Shown piece after piece: positions 8,883 through 16,953 of a DNA stretch of 64,000 nt. Each line of letters starts with the position of its first letter. Positions within the stretch are counted from its first letter, which is position 1. This DNA comes from Pegethrix bostrychoides GSE-TBD4-15B (GTDB lineage Bacteria > Cyanobacteriota > Cyanobacteriia > Elainellales > Elainellaceae). The stretch is from NCBI GenBank assembly GCA_019359155.1, contig JAHHHV010000073.1, positions 1-64,000 on the forward strand, given 5' to 3'. A program made the translations under genes and the position numbers. The notes below the pieces were generated by a model. That model worked only from the letters and a program-made list of their open reading frames with translations. It was not told where the DNA came from and ran no database searches.

Positions 8883-9317
8883 ATTGAACCTTCATCAGAA
8901 CCTAAAAAATCTCGCAACCCTAAAATAAATCTCGAACGCTCGAACTTCAACCCACTTCAACCCACTTCAATCTACATTGAGCTAGAGCGGTAGGATAAGA
9001 AATCCAAAGGGCATAGTAAGAGCATCGTTAAAAACGGGATGAACCTCTCAGTTTACAGGGCTGAATTTTTTGGCCCGCTTGAGCATCCTGAGCGACACAG
9101 GTACACTGAATAAAACTGTACCTCAGCAAGTTCTGCATATCGGCAAATTTCGAACTTGCTGGATCAACTTGCTCACGGTTGCGCGTTTGCCGCCTTTTCA
9201 GCGATCTTCCCCTTAGCGCTGCGATCTGTCACTTTTGCTTTCAACAATCAATAATGTAGTTAGCAAAGTTAATTTCTGTTTCTAAATCAACTTCTAAATC
9301 AACCTGAGGAATCTACC
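8883..9317. other. Intergenic region with repeats and palindromes before the response regulator
   Basis: No gene seen in 435 bases. A 10-base unit is repeated three times at 8945-8974, two perfect palindromes abut at 9099-9161 (listed separately), and a 12-base unit is duplicated at 9280-9303, just before the ribosome-binding site GAGGA (9306-9310) of the next gene. Confidence 0.55.
9099..9161. promoter_or_regulatory. Two directly abutting perfect inverted repeats
   Basis: AGGTACA (9099-9105) pairs with TGTACCT (9117-9123) around an 11-base loop, and the very next base starts CAGCAAGTTC (9124-9133), which pairs perfectly with GAACTTGCTG (9152-9161). No T-run follows either arm, so they do not look like terminators. 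They sit about 160 bases before the response-regulator start and may be operators or a structured leader RNA. Confidence 0.55.
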
Positions 9318-9848
9318 GTGGCCAGCCATAAAATCCTAGTTATTGATGACAGTCGAGTTATTCGTAATATGGTGCGGGACATGCTGCCCAAGGGCAATTT
9401 CCAGGTTCTGGAAGCCAAGGACGGCGTTGAAGGACTCAACTGCATTCGGCAGGAGCGCCCTAACCTGATTATGTTAGATTTTCTGCTGCCTCGGATGAGT
9501 GGCTGGGAAGTTTTCCAGCAGATCCAGACCCAGCCTGACCTGCAATCCATTCCGCTGGTGCTGATGTCGGGGCGGCGCGAAGAGGTGACTGAGAAAATCC
9601 CGGAGCCGTTCGAGTATTTTGAGTTTGTCGAAAAGCCATTTGAGCAGAAAGATTTAATTGAGGCCATCAAGGCAGCAATGGCCAAGTCGCGGCTGCCTCG
9701 CGCCAGAGCCGCTACGCCCGCTGCCCCCGCTGCTGGAGGCGATCTGGCTGCTCTCAACCAAAAAATTGAGAAAATGCAGGCCGAAATCAATTTGCTCAAG
9801 AAGCAGCTGGGTCAGGTGATGACCTTCGTGAAGCAAAAGCTGAAGTAG
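9318..9848 (+). CDS. Response regulator: CheY-like receiver domain plus C-terminal coiled coil
   Basis: 176-residue regulator with a receiver domain at residues 5-125: acidic pair in VIDDSRV, phosphoacceptor Asp in MLDFLLPRMSGWE near residue 56, conserved Ser in LMSGRRE, and Lys in FVEKPFE. A Pro/Ala linker (about residues 128-143) leads to a coiled coil (LNQKIEKMQAEINLLKKQL) where a DNA-binding domain would normally be, so output is probably by oligomerisation or partner binding. The start is GTG at 9318 with GAGGA 7 bases upstream. No histidine kinase gene is adjacent. Specific partner unknown. Confidence 0.88.
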   Translation: MASHKILVIDDSRVIRNMVRDMLPKGNFQVLEAKDGVEGLNCIRQERPNLIMLDFLLPRMSGWEVFQQIQTQPDLQSIPLVLMSGRREEVTEKIPEPFEYFEFVEKPFEQKDLIEAIKAAMAKSRLPRARAATPAAPAAGGDLAALNQKIEKMQAEINLLKKQLGQVMTFVKQKLK

Positions 9849-9901
9849 TTTGAAGTTAATTTGAAGTTAATTCGAACGAAGCTTAATCACCCGATCCTGA
9901 G

Positions 9902-9932
9902 CCGCTCTCGACAGAACTCTAGAGCGGTTTTT
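9902..9932 (+). terminator. Intrinsic terminator between convergent genes
   Basis: CCGCTCT (9902-9908) pairs with AGAGCGG (9921-9927), followed by TTTTT. It overlaps the 3' end of rsmG on the opposite strand. Confidence 0.85.
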
Positions 9933-10638
9933 GGCTGGGAATGCCAGCCAGACGAGGAAACTCAGGCGGGGTGGACTGAACTTTCTTCAGATAGACGCAG
10001 TGGCGGACGCTCTGGCTCTGAGGCGTGGCAAACGCATCAACCCGCTCAATTACGCCGCCTAGCTGCCCTGCGGCAGACTCTAGCGCCTGATGCTCTTCAG
10101 CCTGCCACTGTCCCCGATAGAGAATTGCCGTACCGCCCAGCTTCAGCAGCGGCAGCGTATATTCAGCGCAGATCGCAGGCGCAGCTACAGCTCGGATTGT
10201 GGCGATGTCAAAACTGGCTCGGTACTTAGCCATCTGACCCACCTGCTCAGCCCGACCCGCTATGCTCTGAACAGGCAGGTTCAGCTCGGCTGCTAACGCT
10301 TCTAGAAAAGCCACCTTTTTGCGGGTCGAGTCCAGCAGCGTCACCCGCCAGTCTGGACAGGCAAGCGCTAGCGGCAAGCCCGGAAATCCAGCTCCCGTAC
10401 CCACATCAATCAGGCTCAGCGGCTGCGTCACAGAAGCGCTGAGCGGGGGGAAAACACCGCGCAGCGAATCCCACAGGTGCTTTTCCAAAAATTCAGATGG
10501 CTCAGTAATCCGCGTCAGATTGAGCTGCTGATTGCCCTGCAAAATTGCTTGATAGATTTGCTGTAGCTGCTGCTGCTGCTGAATGCTGGGAGTCCAGCCC
10601 AAAGCCTGTGACCAGTCGGATTCTAAAACTAGCGCCAT
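9919..10638 (-). CDS. rsmG: 16S rRNA (guanine-527-N7)-methyltransferase RsmG (GidB)
   Basis: SAM-dependent enzyme that methylates G527 of 16S rRNA. The 239-residue protein has the N-terminal helix region with QQLNLTRI and HLWDSL, the SAM-binding loop DVGTGAGFPGLPLAL near residue 78, and LLDSTRKKVAFLE, all diagnostic for RsmG. ATG at 10638 follows the ABC ATPase gene by 18 bases, suggesting an operon. A run of Gln codons (QQQQQLQQ, near residue 20) is encoded by CTG/CAG repeats. The 3' end overlaps the terminator of the convergent response regulator. Confidence 0.95.
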   Translation of the reverse strand: MALVLESDWSQALGWTPSIQQQQQLQQIYQAILQGNQQLNLTRITEPSEFLEKHLWDSLRGVFPPLSASVTQPLSLIDVGTGAGFPGLPLALACPDWRVTLLDSTRKKVAFLEALAAELNLPVQSIAGRAEQVGQMAKYRASFDIATIRAVAAPAICAEYTLPLLKLGGTAILYRGQWQAEEHQALESAAGQLGGVIERVDAFATPQSQSVRHCVYLKKVQSTPPEFPRLAGIPSQKPL

Positions 10639-10656
10639 AGAGATTTTGCAATAGGG

Positions 10657-11319
10657 CTACTTCACCAGCGACTGAGCGCCTAGCTGGGCTGGATCAACCG
10701 CAGTCAGACGGCCAGAGTCTAGCGTCCAGCAGCGGTCGGCAATCCCCAGCATTTCACCCGGCTCATGCGAAACCACCAGCAGCGTCCACTGCCGCTTCAA
10801 CTGCGCCAAGAGGCTAATCACCTGCTGTCGCATCGACCAGTCGAGTCCGGCGGTTGGCTCGTCTAGCAGCAGCAGAAAAGGCTGCCGAATCAGCTGAACG
10901 GCAAGCGCCAACCGCCGCTGCTGTCCGCCGCTGAGCAGCCGGGGCGAGCTAGGTAGGGGAATATGCCCCAGCCCGACTGCCTTTAGCGCTTGCTCAATTT
11001 GCTCGCTGTCCAGTTCAGGATGTCCTAGCCGCAGCTCTTCTAAAATACTGTGGCCGCAAAAATGGCGCTCAGGAAACTGAAACACCAGTCCGGCGAGCTG
11101 CTGAAGCTGATCGGGCGTTAGCTCCTGATCACGCCAGCGAATCTGGCCGGAAGTTTTGCGCGCCAGCCCCGACATGATTTCAAGCAGAGTGCTCTTGCCA
11201 GAGCCGCTGGGTCCAATCACCAACCCAAGCTGCTGGGGCGCTAGCTCCAAATTGATTGACTTAAGGATGGCGGTAGGTGTCGCGGCAGGGTGATAGACCA
11301 GATCATTCAAATAGAGCAT
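10657..11319 (-). CDS. ABC transporter ATP-binding protein, EcfA-like
   Basis: 220-residue ABC ATPase with Walker A GPSGSGKST near residue 37, Q-loop FQFPERHF, signature LSGGQQRR near residue 130, Walker B LLLLDEPT and the switch His in VVSHEPGE. The Q-loop context FQFPE resembles energy-coupling-factor ATPases and the plastid NAP14-type relatives. The membrane partner is not adjacent: next genes are rsmG and, divergently, a TPR protein. Cargo cannot be read from the sequence; transition metal or vitamin uptake would be guesses. Confidence 0.85.
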   Translation of the reverse strand: MLYLNDLVYHPAATPTAILKSINLELAPQQLGLVIGPSGSGKSTLLEIMSGLARKTSGQIRWRDQELTPDQLQQLAGLVFQFPERHFCGHSILEELRLGHPELDSEQIEQALKAVGLGHIPLPSSPRLLSGGQQRRLALAVQLIRQPFLLLLDEPTAGLDWSMRQQVISLLAQLKRQWTLLVVSHEPGEMLGIADRCWTLDSGRLTAVDPAQLGAQSLVK

Positions 11320-11588
11320 TCAGAAGGCCAGAGGATTGTTTTCTCTTTATAACAGCTCCCGTCAGCCGGGTGGAACTGGGAGTCGCTGGGTCGCGTCATC
11401 CAGTTAGGCGACCAGCCGATTGACGCAGGCAGGGCTGTGCAGGTTAAAGTACAGGGTGGCGTTCTCATCGCAGTAGTTTTGATATCGCATAGATTCTGAA
11501 TCTGAACGCTGGTCTCTGGTCAATTCTCTGGTCAATTTGCACCTGTTAATCTGCACTTGTTAATTCGCAACAGCCAACAATAGCCAAA

Positions 11589-12548
11589 ATGACTTTATCC
11601 TCCACTCCTCAATCTCAAACCTGGATCTCTTCACTGTCGCTGTCGCTGGGAACCGTCGGAATCGTCGGTGCTGCTTTACTTTGGGCTAGCCCTGCCTCAG
11701 CCGACCCGTTTCGCACCCGCGACCCACATCCGGTTGGAGAAAAAACCGAGCAGGCGTTTAAGCTGCTATTTGAGCAGGGCAACTATCAGCAGGCCGCTCA
11801 GGTCTTAGAAACCGCCGAAGCTGACGAGCCGCTGGCCTATGCTATGAAGGCGGCTTTGGCCTACATCGATCGCGATTGGGATACGATGGGACAAAATGCC
11901 CGCCTGACTCGCGAATCAGCAGAGCAGCTCATTACCCGCGATCCGCTGCGCGGCAACCTGTATATCGCCGCAGGACAGTTTTTGGAAGGGGCACATACGC
12001 TTTCGACGCAGGGCACCGTGCGCGCCACACCCGCGATTCTTGGCAAGCTCCAGCAGATTTTTGATAGCTTGGACAAGGCCGAAAAGCTCTCGCCGCAAGA
12101 TCCAGAGCTAAATCTGCTCAAGGGCTATATGGATCTGATGCTGGCGGTCAACCTGCCGTTCTCCAATCCAAATCAGGCCATTGAGCGCCTTGACAGCTAT
12201 GCGGCTCCCACTTATTTGGCGCAGCGCGGTATCGCCATTGGCTATCGCGACCTCGACCAGCCAGAACAAGCGCTTGTGGCCGTCGATAAGGCAATCCAGG
12301 AAACGCCAAACAATCCTGAGCTGCTGTACCTGAAGGCTCAAATTCTGCGGAAGCAAGACAAAGGCCAAGAGAGCCTGCGCTATTTCCGACAGGCGCTGAT
12401 GCAGCAAGGTCAGCTGCCGCCCAACCTGGCCTATCAAATTGCCTGGGAGCAGTGCCGCACGGTCAATCAGGTTCGCAGCAAAGATCGAGACTGCTCAGCC
12501 GTAGCGCAGCGGCAGGTCGAGAACCCTGAGGCTCAGCCGCCAGAGTAG
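11589..12548 (+). CDS. Sll0314/Alr1548-type TPR repeat protein, secreted
   Basis: 319-residue protein starting with a signal peptide or membrane anchor (hydrophobic core about residues 15-35 ending ASPASAD). The mature part starts FRTRDPHPVG and has helical TPR-like pairs (QAFKLLFEQGNYQQAAQVLE; the tail unit around PEQALVAVDKAIQETPNNPELLYLKAQILRK, read in pieces). It resembles the cyanobacterial family named after Sll0314 and Alr1548. Expected in the periplasm or thylakoid lumen, with a role as a protein-interaction scaffold; no function is established here. ATG at 11589. The 5' region (11513-11565) consists of 12- and 14-base tandem duplications. Confidence 0.8.
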   Translation: MTLSSTPQSQTWISSLSLSLGTVGIVGAALLWASPASADPFRTRDPHPVGEKTEQAFKLLFEQGNYQQAAQVLETAEADEPLAYAMKAALAYIDRDWDTMGQNARLTRESAEQLITRDPLRGNLYIAAGQFLEGAHTLSTQGTVRATPAILGKLQQIFDSLDKAEKLSPQDPELNLLKGYMDLMLAVNLPFSNPNQAIERLDSYAAPTYLAQRGIAIGYRDLDQPEQALVAVDKAIQETPNNPELLYLKAQILRKQDKGQESLRYFRQALMQQGQLPPNLAYQIAWEQCRTVNQVRSKDRDCSAVAQRQVENPEAQPPE

Positions 12549-12634
12549 CAACTAGAATCATGGCCAGACAATAGCGAGCGGCAGAGCGTCACCTGCAAAG
12601 ATGTGCTCTGCTGCCGATTTACCTAATCTACAAC

Positions 12635-13384
12635 CTACCAGAGAGCTGGCACGCTGCGAGGAGTAGAGGGTGCTGGGGTAGGCTGGCTGGGGGTCAAAAT
12701 CTGGCTGGGAGTCGGGGTCACGCCGCTGCTAGGACTGTTGGGCAAAGGCTGGAGCGGCACTTCCTCACCGCGCGGGATAAAGCTGGGCAAGACCTGGCGG
12801 GGACGATTGCTGGCCGCGATACAGTTGTCCATCATCTCAGTGGTGGAATAGCTGGGCGCCTCAGCCGCGATGCCTACAACACAGTTAGAGAAGCGTTTGG
12901 GAAGCAGACTGCGGCGGCAGTAGGTCAAGACATCTAGCGGCTCAGTGCCAGTGGTGCTGATGCCGTTAATTCCCACGACGCAGGTGGCCAAATCTTGAGG
13001 GCGACGGACGCGACGACAGTTTGAGAGGGCATCGCTTGCCAGAATCTCGGTGCCGCCATCAATGCCAGTGACGCAAGATGATAGGGCGCGTGGGTAGAGC
13101 GCTCCCCCGCAGGCTGCCGCCGCCGCTTCAGGCTGGACTCCCGTACCCGCTATCTCCACTGCGCAGGCATTATAGTCTGCCACTAAGCTGCGGTAGGGGT
13201 CAGGATTATAATAACGACTGGATCGACTGGCGCTGGCGGCAGAAATGGGCAGCGCGGCCCAGGCAAGGCCAGCGGTGAGCAAGGGCAGCGCAGAGAGTCG
13301 CGCGATTTGTCCGGGGCGCTTCGCTGAACTCGACGACTGCTTCTGCTTCTGCCGATTGCGGGACTGCAAATCGAAATTATTCAT
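12635..13384 (-). CDS. Secreted protein with four cysteine-pair repeats, function unknown
   Basis: 249-residue protein with an N-terminal signal (hydrophobic stretch ending about ALPISAASAS). The centre holds eight cysteines arranged as four successive units: NACAVEI / ACGGAL, SSCVTGI / SNCRRV, ATCVVGI / TYCRRS, SNCVVGI / DNCIAA. Each unit has a C-V-x-G-I start, about 19 residues to the next cysteine, then a short basic linker. The C-terminal 65 residues are Pro/Ser/Thr-rich, like a cell-wall or surface linker. I do not recognise a named domain. ATG at 13384; convergent with the TPR protein gene. Cysteine pairing suggests disulfides outside the cytoplasm (inference). Confidence 0.75.
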   Translation of the reverse strand: MNNFDLQSRNRQKQKQSSSSAKRPGQIARLSALPLLTAGLAWAALPISAASASRSSRYYNPDPYRSLVADYNACAVEIAGTGVQPEAAAAACGGALYPRALSSCVTGIDGGTEILASDALSNCRRVRRPQDLATCVVGINGISTTGTEPLDVLTYCRRSLLPKRFSNCVVGIAAEAPSYSTTEMMDNCIAASNRPRQVLPSFIPRGEEVPLQPLPNSPSSGVTPTPSQILTPSQPTPAPSTPRSVPALW

Positions 13385-13833
13385 AGTCTAAAAGCGCATT
13401 AGATAACAACGGCTGATCAAGCTGCCATCAGGTATACCCCAAAAGTTTTGTTCTGCCTAGTGGGAACTAGCGGAACTGATAGAAACTAGTGGAACCTGGC
13501 AGAAACTAGATCCGCCCGATCGAATTCCTCTGGATGTCGTCCCTGGTATTCATACATGCAATAATACTTATAGAATATCTGTGAATATGCTTCTTGATGC
13601 TTGCCAAATTGCCTGTTGGGCAAATTGCTAGCACCAGAGGTGTCAACATGGGTCTTCCTCGGCAGTGCTGCTCCCGAATCTTGACTTTCGTCGCTTTGTC
13701 TGCATCTTCGCGTTGACATAGGGCGTTAACATGAGCCTAAAAATCGGACTTTAAAAATCTAGACTTTGAGATTCGGCTCTCAGCGGCTCGCCCAACCTTC
13801 AGCACAAACCCTTAAAATCTCTGCTCACAAATC
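13385..13833. other. Upstream region of petC
   Basis: No convincing gene in 449 bases. It contains an imperfect duplication around 13464-13507 (AACTAG...GGAAC units of about 20 bases), and a TTGACA hexamer at 13713-13718, 17-19 bases before an A/T-rich TAAAAA, which is a possible promoter for petCA. A 77-codon open frame on the minus strand (13486-13719) has no supporting features. Confidence 0.4.
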
Positions 13834-14376
13834 ATGGCTCAACTCTCTGAAACCCCCGATGTTCCCGATTTGGGACGACGACAGTTCATGAATCTACTGC
13901 TGCTTGGAGCCGCAGGTGGAACGGTCGTGGGCGCGCTTTATCCGATTGTGAAGTATTTTATTCCGCCCTCTAGTGGTGGATCAGGCGGCGGTGTAATTGC
14001 CAAAGACGCTCTGGGCAATGACGTTGTGGCTAGCGAATTTTTGGCCAGCCATAACGTGGGCGAGCGGGTCTTGACGCAGGGGCTAAAAGGCGACCCGACC
14101 TATCTGGTGGTTGAGAGCGCTGGAGAACTGGGGAACTACGGCCTAAACGCCGTCTGCACCCACCTTGGCTGCGTCGTCCCCTGGAACGCCAGCGAAAACA
14201 AGTTTATGTGCCCTTGCCACGGTTCGCAGTACAACAGCGAAGGCAAGGTTGTGCGCGGTCCTGCACCGCTGTCTCTAGCCTTGGCTCACGCTGATGTCAC
14301 CGACAACGGCAAAGTCTCCCTCTCGCCCTGGACTGAAACCGATTTTCGGACTGGCGATGCCCCCTGGTGGGCTTAG
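13834..14376 (+). CDS. petC: Cytochrome b6f complex Rieske iron-sulfur protein
   Basis: 180-residue thylakoid protein that carries electrons from plastoquinol to cytochrome f. A Tat-type N-terminus ([12 protein letters not shown]) is followed by one transmembrane helix and a Gly-rich hinge ([10 protein letters not shown]). The [2Fe-2S] site is complete: CTHLGC near residue 108 and CPCHGS near residue 127. Length and motifs are standard for PetC. ATG at 13834. petA starts 58 bases after the petC stop, the usual petCA operon of cyanobacteria. Confidence 0.98.
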   Translation: MAQLSETPDVPDLGRRQFMNLLLLGAAGGTVVGALYPIVKYFIPPSSGGSGGGVIAKDALGNDVVASEFLASHNVGERVLTQGLKGDPTYLVVESAGELGNYGLNAVCTHLGCVVPWNASENKFMCPCHGSQYNSEGKVVRGPAPLSLALAHADVTDNGKVSLSPWTETDFRTGDAPWWA

Positions 14377-14434
14377 AGTCTGGTTCGCTATTTCCTTTGT
14401 GACTGAACACCTAAACCCCATCATTTCGTCAACC

Positions 14435-15418
14435 ATGAAGTCAATTTGGTCGAGCCGACGTTCGAGCGGCAAGCTTTTTCTCCAACGGACGCTAACTCTG
14501 ATTGTGGCGGCGGCACTCAGTCTGAGCGCCAGCTTCAGCTTGCCGCAAGCTGCTGCCGCATATCCGTTTTGGGCGCAGCAAAACTACGAAAATCCGCGTG
14601 AGGCCACAGGGCGGATTGTTTGCGCCAACTGCCATCTCGCCGCTAAGCCCGTCGAAATTGAAGTGCCGCAGGCAGTTCTACCCGACACTGTCTTTAAGGC
14701 AGTGGTCAAAGTTCCCTACGACATGAGCATGCAGCAGGTGTTGGGGAATGGCGAAAGGGGCGGGCTAAACGTGGGCGCAGTGCTGATGCTGCCGGACGGC
14801 TTCAAGATTGCGCCCGAAGACCGTATTCCGGAAGAACTCAAAGAGGAAGTCGGGCCGAACTATCTGTTCCAGCCCTACAGCGAAACCCAAAACAACATTG
14901 TGCTGGTAGGGCCTCTCCCTGGCGATCAGTACCAGGAAATTGTTTTCCCCGTGCTTTCGCCTGACCCCAGCACTGACAAGTCAACCCATTTTGGCAAATA
15001 CCAAATCCATCTGGGCGGCAACCGGGGACGCGGTCAGGTTTATCCCACGGGTGAGAAGAGCAACAACGGCATATTCAACGCCTCTGCGACAGGGACAATT
15101 ACCGCTATCACCAAAGCAGAAGATGGCAGCTACGACGTGACGATTCAGCCTGCTGAGGGCGATGCCGTGACTGAGAAAATCCCGGCGGGGCCTGAGCTGA
15201 TTGTCTCGCAGGGTGAAGAGGTTGCCGCAGGCGCAGCTCTGACCGTCAATCCCAACGTCGGCGGATTTGGCCAGCGCGATGTCGAAATTGTGTTGCAAAG
15301 CCCGAATCGGATCAAAGGGCTAGTCGCATTTCTAGCGGCTGTTACTCTGACGCAAATTCTGCTGGTGATTAAGAAAAAGCAGGTCGAGCGCGTTCAGGCT
15401 GCCGAAATGACTTTCTAA
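14435..15418 (+). CDS. petA: Cytochrome f
   Basis: 327-residue c-type cytochrome of the b6f complex, passing electrons to plastocyanin or cytochrome c6 in the lumen. The signal peptide ends at AAAA and the mature protein begins YPFWAQQNY, whose Tyr amino group is the axial haem ligand. The haem motif is CANCH near residue 65. A C-terminal transmembrane helix ([17 protein letters not shown]) and the short stromal tail KKKQVERV... anchor it. Longer open frame upstream to 14294 is not used: ATG at 14435 gives the usual precursor. Followed by a strong terminator. Confidence 0.98.
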   Translation: MKSIWSSRRSSGKLFLQRTLTLIVAAALSLSASFSLPQAAAAYPFWAQQNYENPREATGRIVCANCHLAAKPVEIEVPQAVLPDTVFKAVVKVPYDMSMQQVLGNGERGGLNVGAVLMLPDGFKIAPEDRIPEELKEEVGPNYLFQPYSETQNNIVLVGPLPGDQYQEIVFPVLSPDPSTDKSTHFGKYQIHLGGNRGRGQVYPTGEKSNNGIFNASATGTITAITKAEDGSYDVTIQPAEGDAVTEKIPAGPELIVSQGEEVAAGAALTVNPNVGGFGQRDVEIVLQSPNRIKGLVAFLAAVTLTQILLVIKKKQVERVQAAEMTF

Positions 15419-15479
15419 GTCTGATTGGCCGAGTCTTATCGGCTAAGTCTCACCAGAGGTAGCTCGCTTTAAAAGATAG

Positions 15480-15508
15480 AAGACACTCCAACCCTCGGAG
15501 TGTCTTTT
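15480..15508 (+). terminator. Terminator of the petCA operon
   Basis: Perfect 10-base stem AAGACACTCC/GGAGTGTCTT with a 7-base loop and trailing T residues, about 60 bases after the petA stop. Confidence 0.9.
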
Positions 15509-15892
15509 GCTATGAACCCTTGCATGGGGTCATTATATTCTCTGATAGCTAAAAAAATACAGCCCATGTAAAGAACTGTTGATAGCTGATGGGCAGCTAG
15601 ATTCGGCTAAACCCAGCGTTAGAGGCAGATCCAGTCAGTAACCTGGGCATATTAAAGGTATGGAATTTAAGAATTTACAGCCTCGATCTCCAGTTTCAGC
15701 CCTGAAGCCGCTCATATTTTTCAGAATAAAGGTCTAGAGGCTAGCAGTAATTGACTAGGGCCAGTGACTAGGGCCAGTGACTAGGGCCAGTGACTAGGGC
15801 CAGTAACTAGAGATCGCGACTGGGGCGGGCAGGTCATCCAACGACGCAGCACAAACTAAGAGTTGAGAGAATCCCAGATGGGAGTAGCAAGG
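15509..15892. other. Gap upstream of the pentapeptide gene
   Basis: Nothing gene-like is seen in about 384 bases except a four-copy 13-base tandem repeat (15752-15803, separate entry) and the ribosome-binding site of the next gene. AT-rich start near the terminator, no clear promoter hexamers. Confidence 0.4.
15752..15803. repeat. 13-base tandem repeat, four perfect copies
   Basis: Unit TGACTAGGGCCAG repeated four times without mismatch, followed by a partial degenerate copy (TAACTAG). It lies in the leader region 90 bases before the pentapeptide-repeat gene. Confidence 0.95.
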
Positions 15893-16939
15893 ATGGCAGA
15901 CCAGGAGCATGTGACAGTCCTAGAGCAGGGAGTCTCGATCTGGAATGACTGGCGACAGCAGCATCGGCATGTGCATCCTAACCTGAGTCAGATCACCTTA
16001 GAACAGGGCAGTCTACGGGAGGTGAAGCTGCATGGCGCTGACTTGCAGGAGGCTAGCCTCAGTCAGACTGACTGCTGCATGGCGAATCTTAGCCGCGCTG
16101 ACTTACGCCGCGCTAACCTGCGGGCGATTATTCTCTACACCGCCAACCTGGAAGAAGCTGACCTGCGCGGGGCTAACCTCGCTGAGGCCGATCTGCGCGA
16201 AGCGAACTTGCAGGGGGCTGATCTGCGATCTGCCAATCTCTGTCAGGCTTTTCTCTGCACCGCCAACCTGAAGCATAGCAATCTGCGCGAAGCCATCCTC
16301 AAAGAGGCCAACCTCAGCTATGCGTCGCTCTGTCATGCAGACGGCTGTTTGGCTGACCTGCGCGGAGCCTTGTTGAGCCATGCCGACCTGCGGTTTGCGC
16401 GGTTCTATACGGCAAATCTAAGTCAGGCCACGCTCTATGCCACCAATTTTTCTCAAGCCGATTTGCGAGAAGCCACCTTTTCTCAGGCAAATCTGCGGGA
16501 AGCCGACTTCCGCGAGGCGAATTTGAGTCGGGCTGTTTTTTGCGTCGCTAATCTGATTGGGGCAACGCTCTACAAAGCTAATCTGGAACATGCCAACTTG
16601 AGCATGGCTAACCTCTGCATGGCTAACCTGAGTCACGTCAACTTAGAGCAGGCCATTTTGATTGGAGCAAATCTGATTGGAGCAAATCTCTACACGGCAA
16701 CGCTAATCGAGGCCAATTTGGCGGAAGCTGACCTGCGCGAAGCGTCACTCCGCAGCGCCAACCTGTCCGGCGCGAACCTGTCCCGCGTGAATTTGGGCAT
16801 GGCAAACCTGTCTGGTGCCAATCTTAAAGGCGCAGATCTCAGCTACGCCCATCTCAGGCAAGCCAATCTTTGGGAAGCAAACCTGGAAGGGGCTTGTCTC
16901 ACCGGAGCCGTGATGCCGGATGGCGATATCTATGAATAG
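15893..16939 (+). CDS. Pentapeptide-repeat protein
   Basis: 348-residue protein almost wholly made of A(D/N)LXX pentapeptide repeats from about residue 40 to the end, which fold as a right-handed quadrilateral beta-helix. The N-terminal 35 residues (EQGVSIWNDWRQQH) form a cap seen in other cyanobacterial family members. No enzymatic domain or signal peptide is present. Starts at TTG 15863 and ATG 15878 are possible; ATG at 15893 is chosen because GGGAG stands 8 bases upstream. Role unknown: the family includes DNA-gyrase mimics and many lumenal or cytoplasmic proteins of unknown job. Confidence 0.9.
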   Translation: MADQEHVTVLEQGVSIWNDWRQQHRHVHPNLSQITLEQGSLREVKLHGADLQEASLSQTDCCMANLSRADLRRANLRAIILYTANLEEADLRGANLAEADLREANLQGADLRSANLCQAFLCTANLKHSNLREAILKEANLSYASLCHADGCLADLRGALLSHADLRFARFYTANLSQATLYATNFSQADLREATFSQANLREADFREANLSRAVFCVANLIGATLYKANLEHANLSMANLCMANLSHVNLEQAILIGANLIGANLYTATLIEANLAEADLREASLRSANLSGANLSRVNLGMANLSGANLKGADLSYAHLRQANLWEANLEGACLTGAVMPDGDIYE

Positions 16940-16953
16940 CGCAACTAGAAGGC

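Noticed and set aside
11320-11588. Possible riboswitch before the TPR protein gene
   Set aside because: Short hairpins (CTCCC/GGGAG) are present, but no known riboswitch consensus could be matched; the rest of the gap is tandem duplication.
13486-13719. 77-codon minus-strand frame upstream of petC
   Set aside because: No ribosome-binding site, no recognisable motif, composition unlike the coding sequences around it, and it overlaps the likely petC promoter.
14294-14434. Longer petA start extending over the petC end
   Set aside because: The extension overlaps petC and would add 47 residues before a normal signal peptide; ATG 14435 fits all known cytochrome f precursors.
15752-15803. CRISPR-like array
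   Set aside because: Four contiguous 13-base copies without spacers are a simple tandem repeat, not a CRISPR.
16671-16700. 15-base duplication within the pentapeptide gene
   Set aside because: It reflects the natural five-residue repeat of the protein rather than the short duplications listed in the findings.
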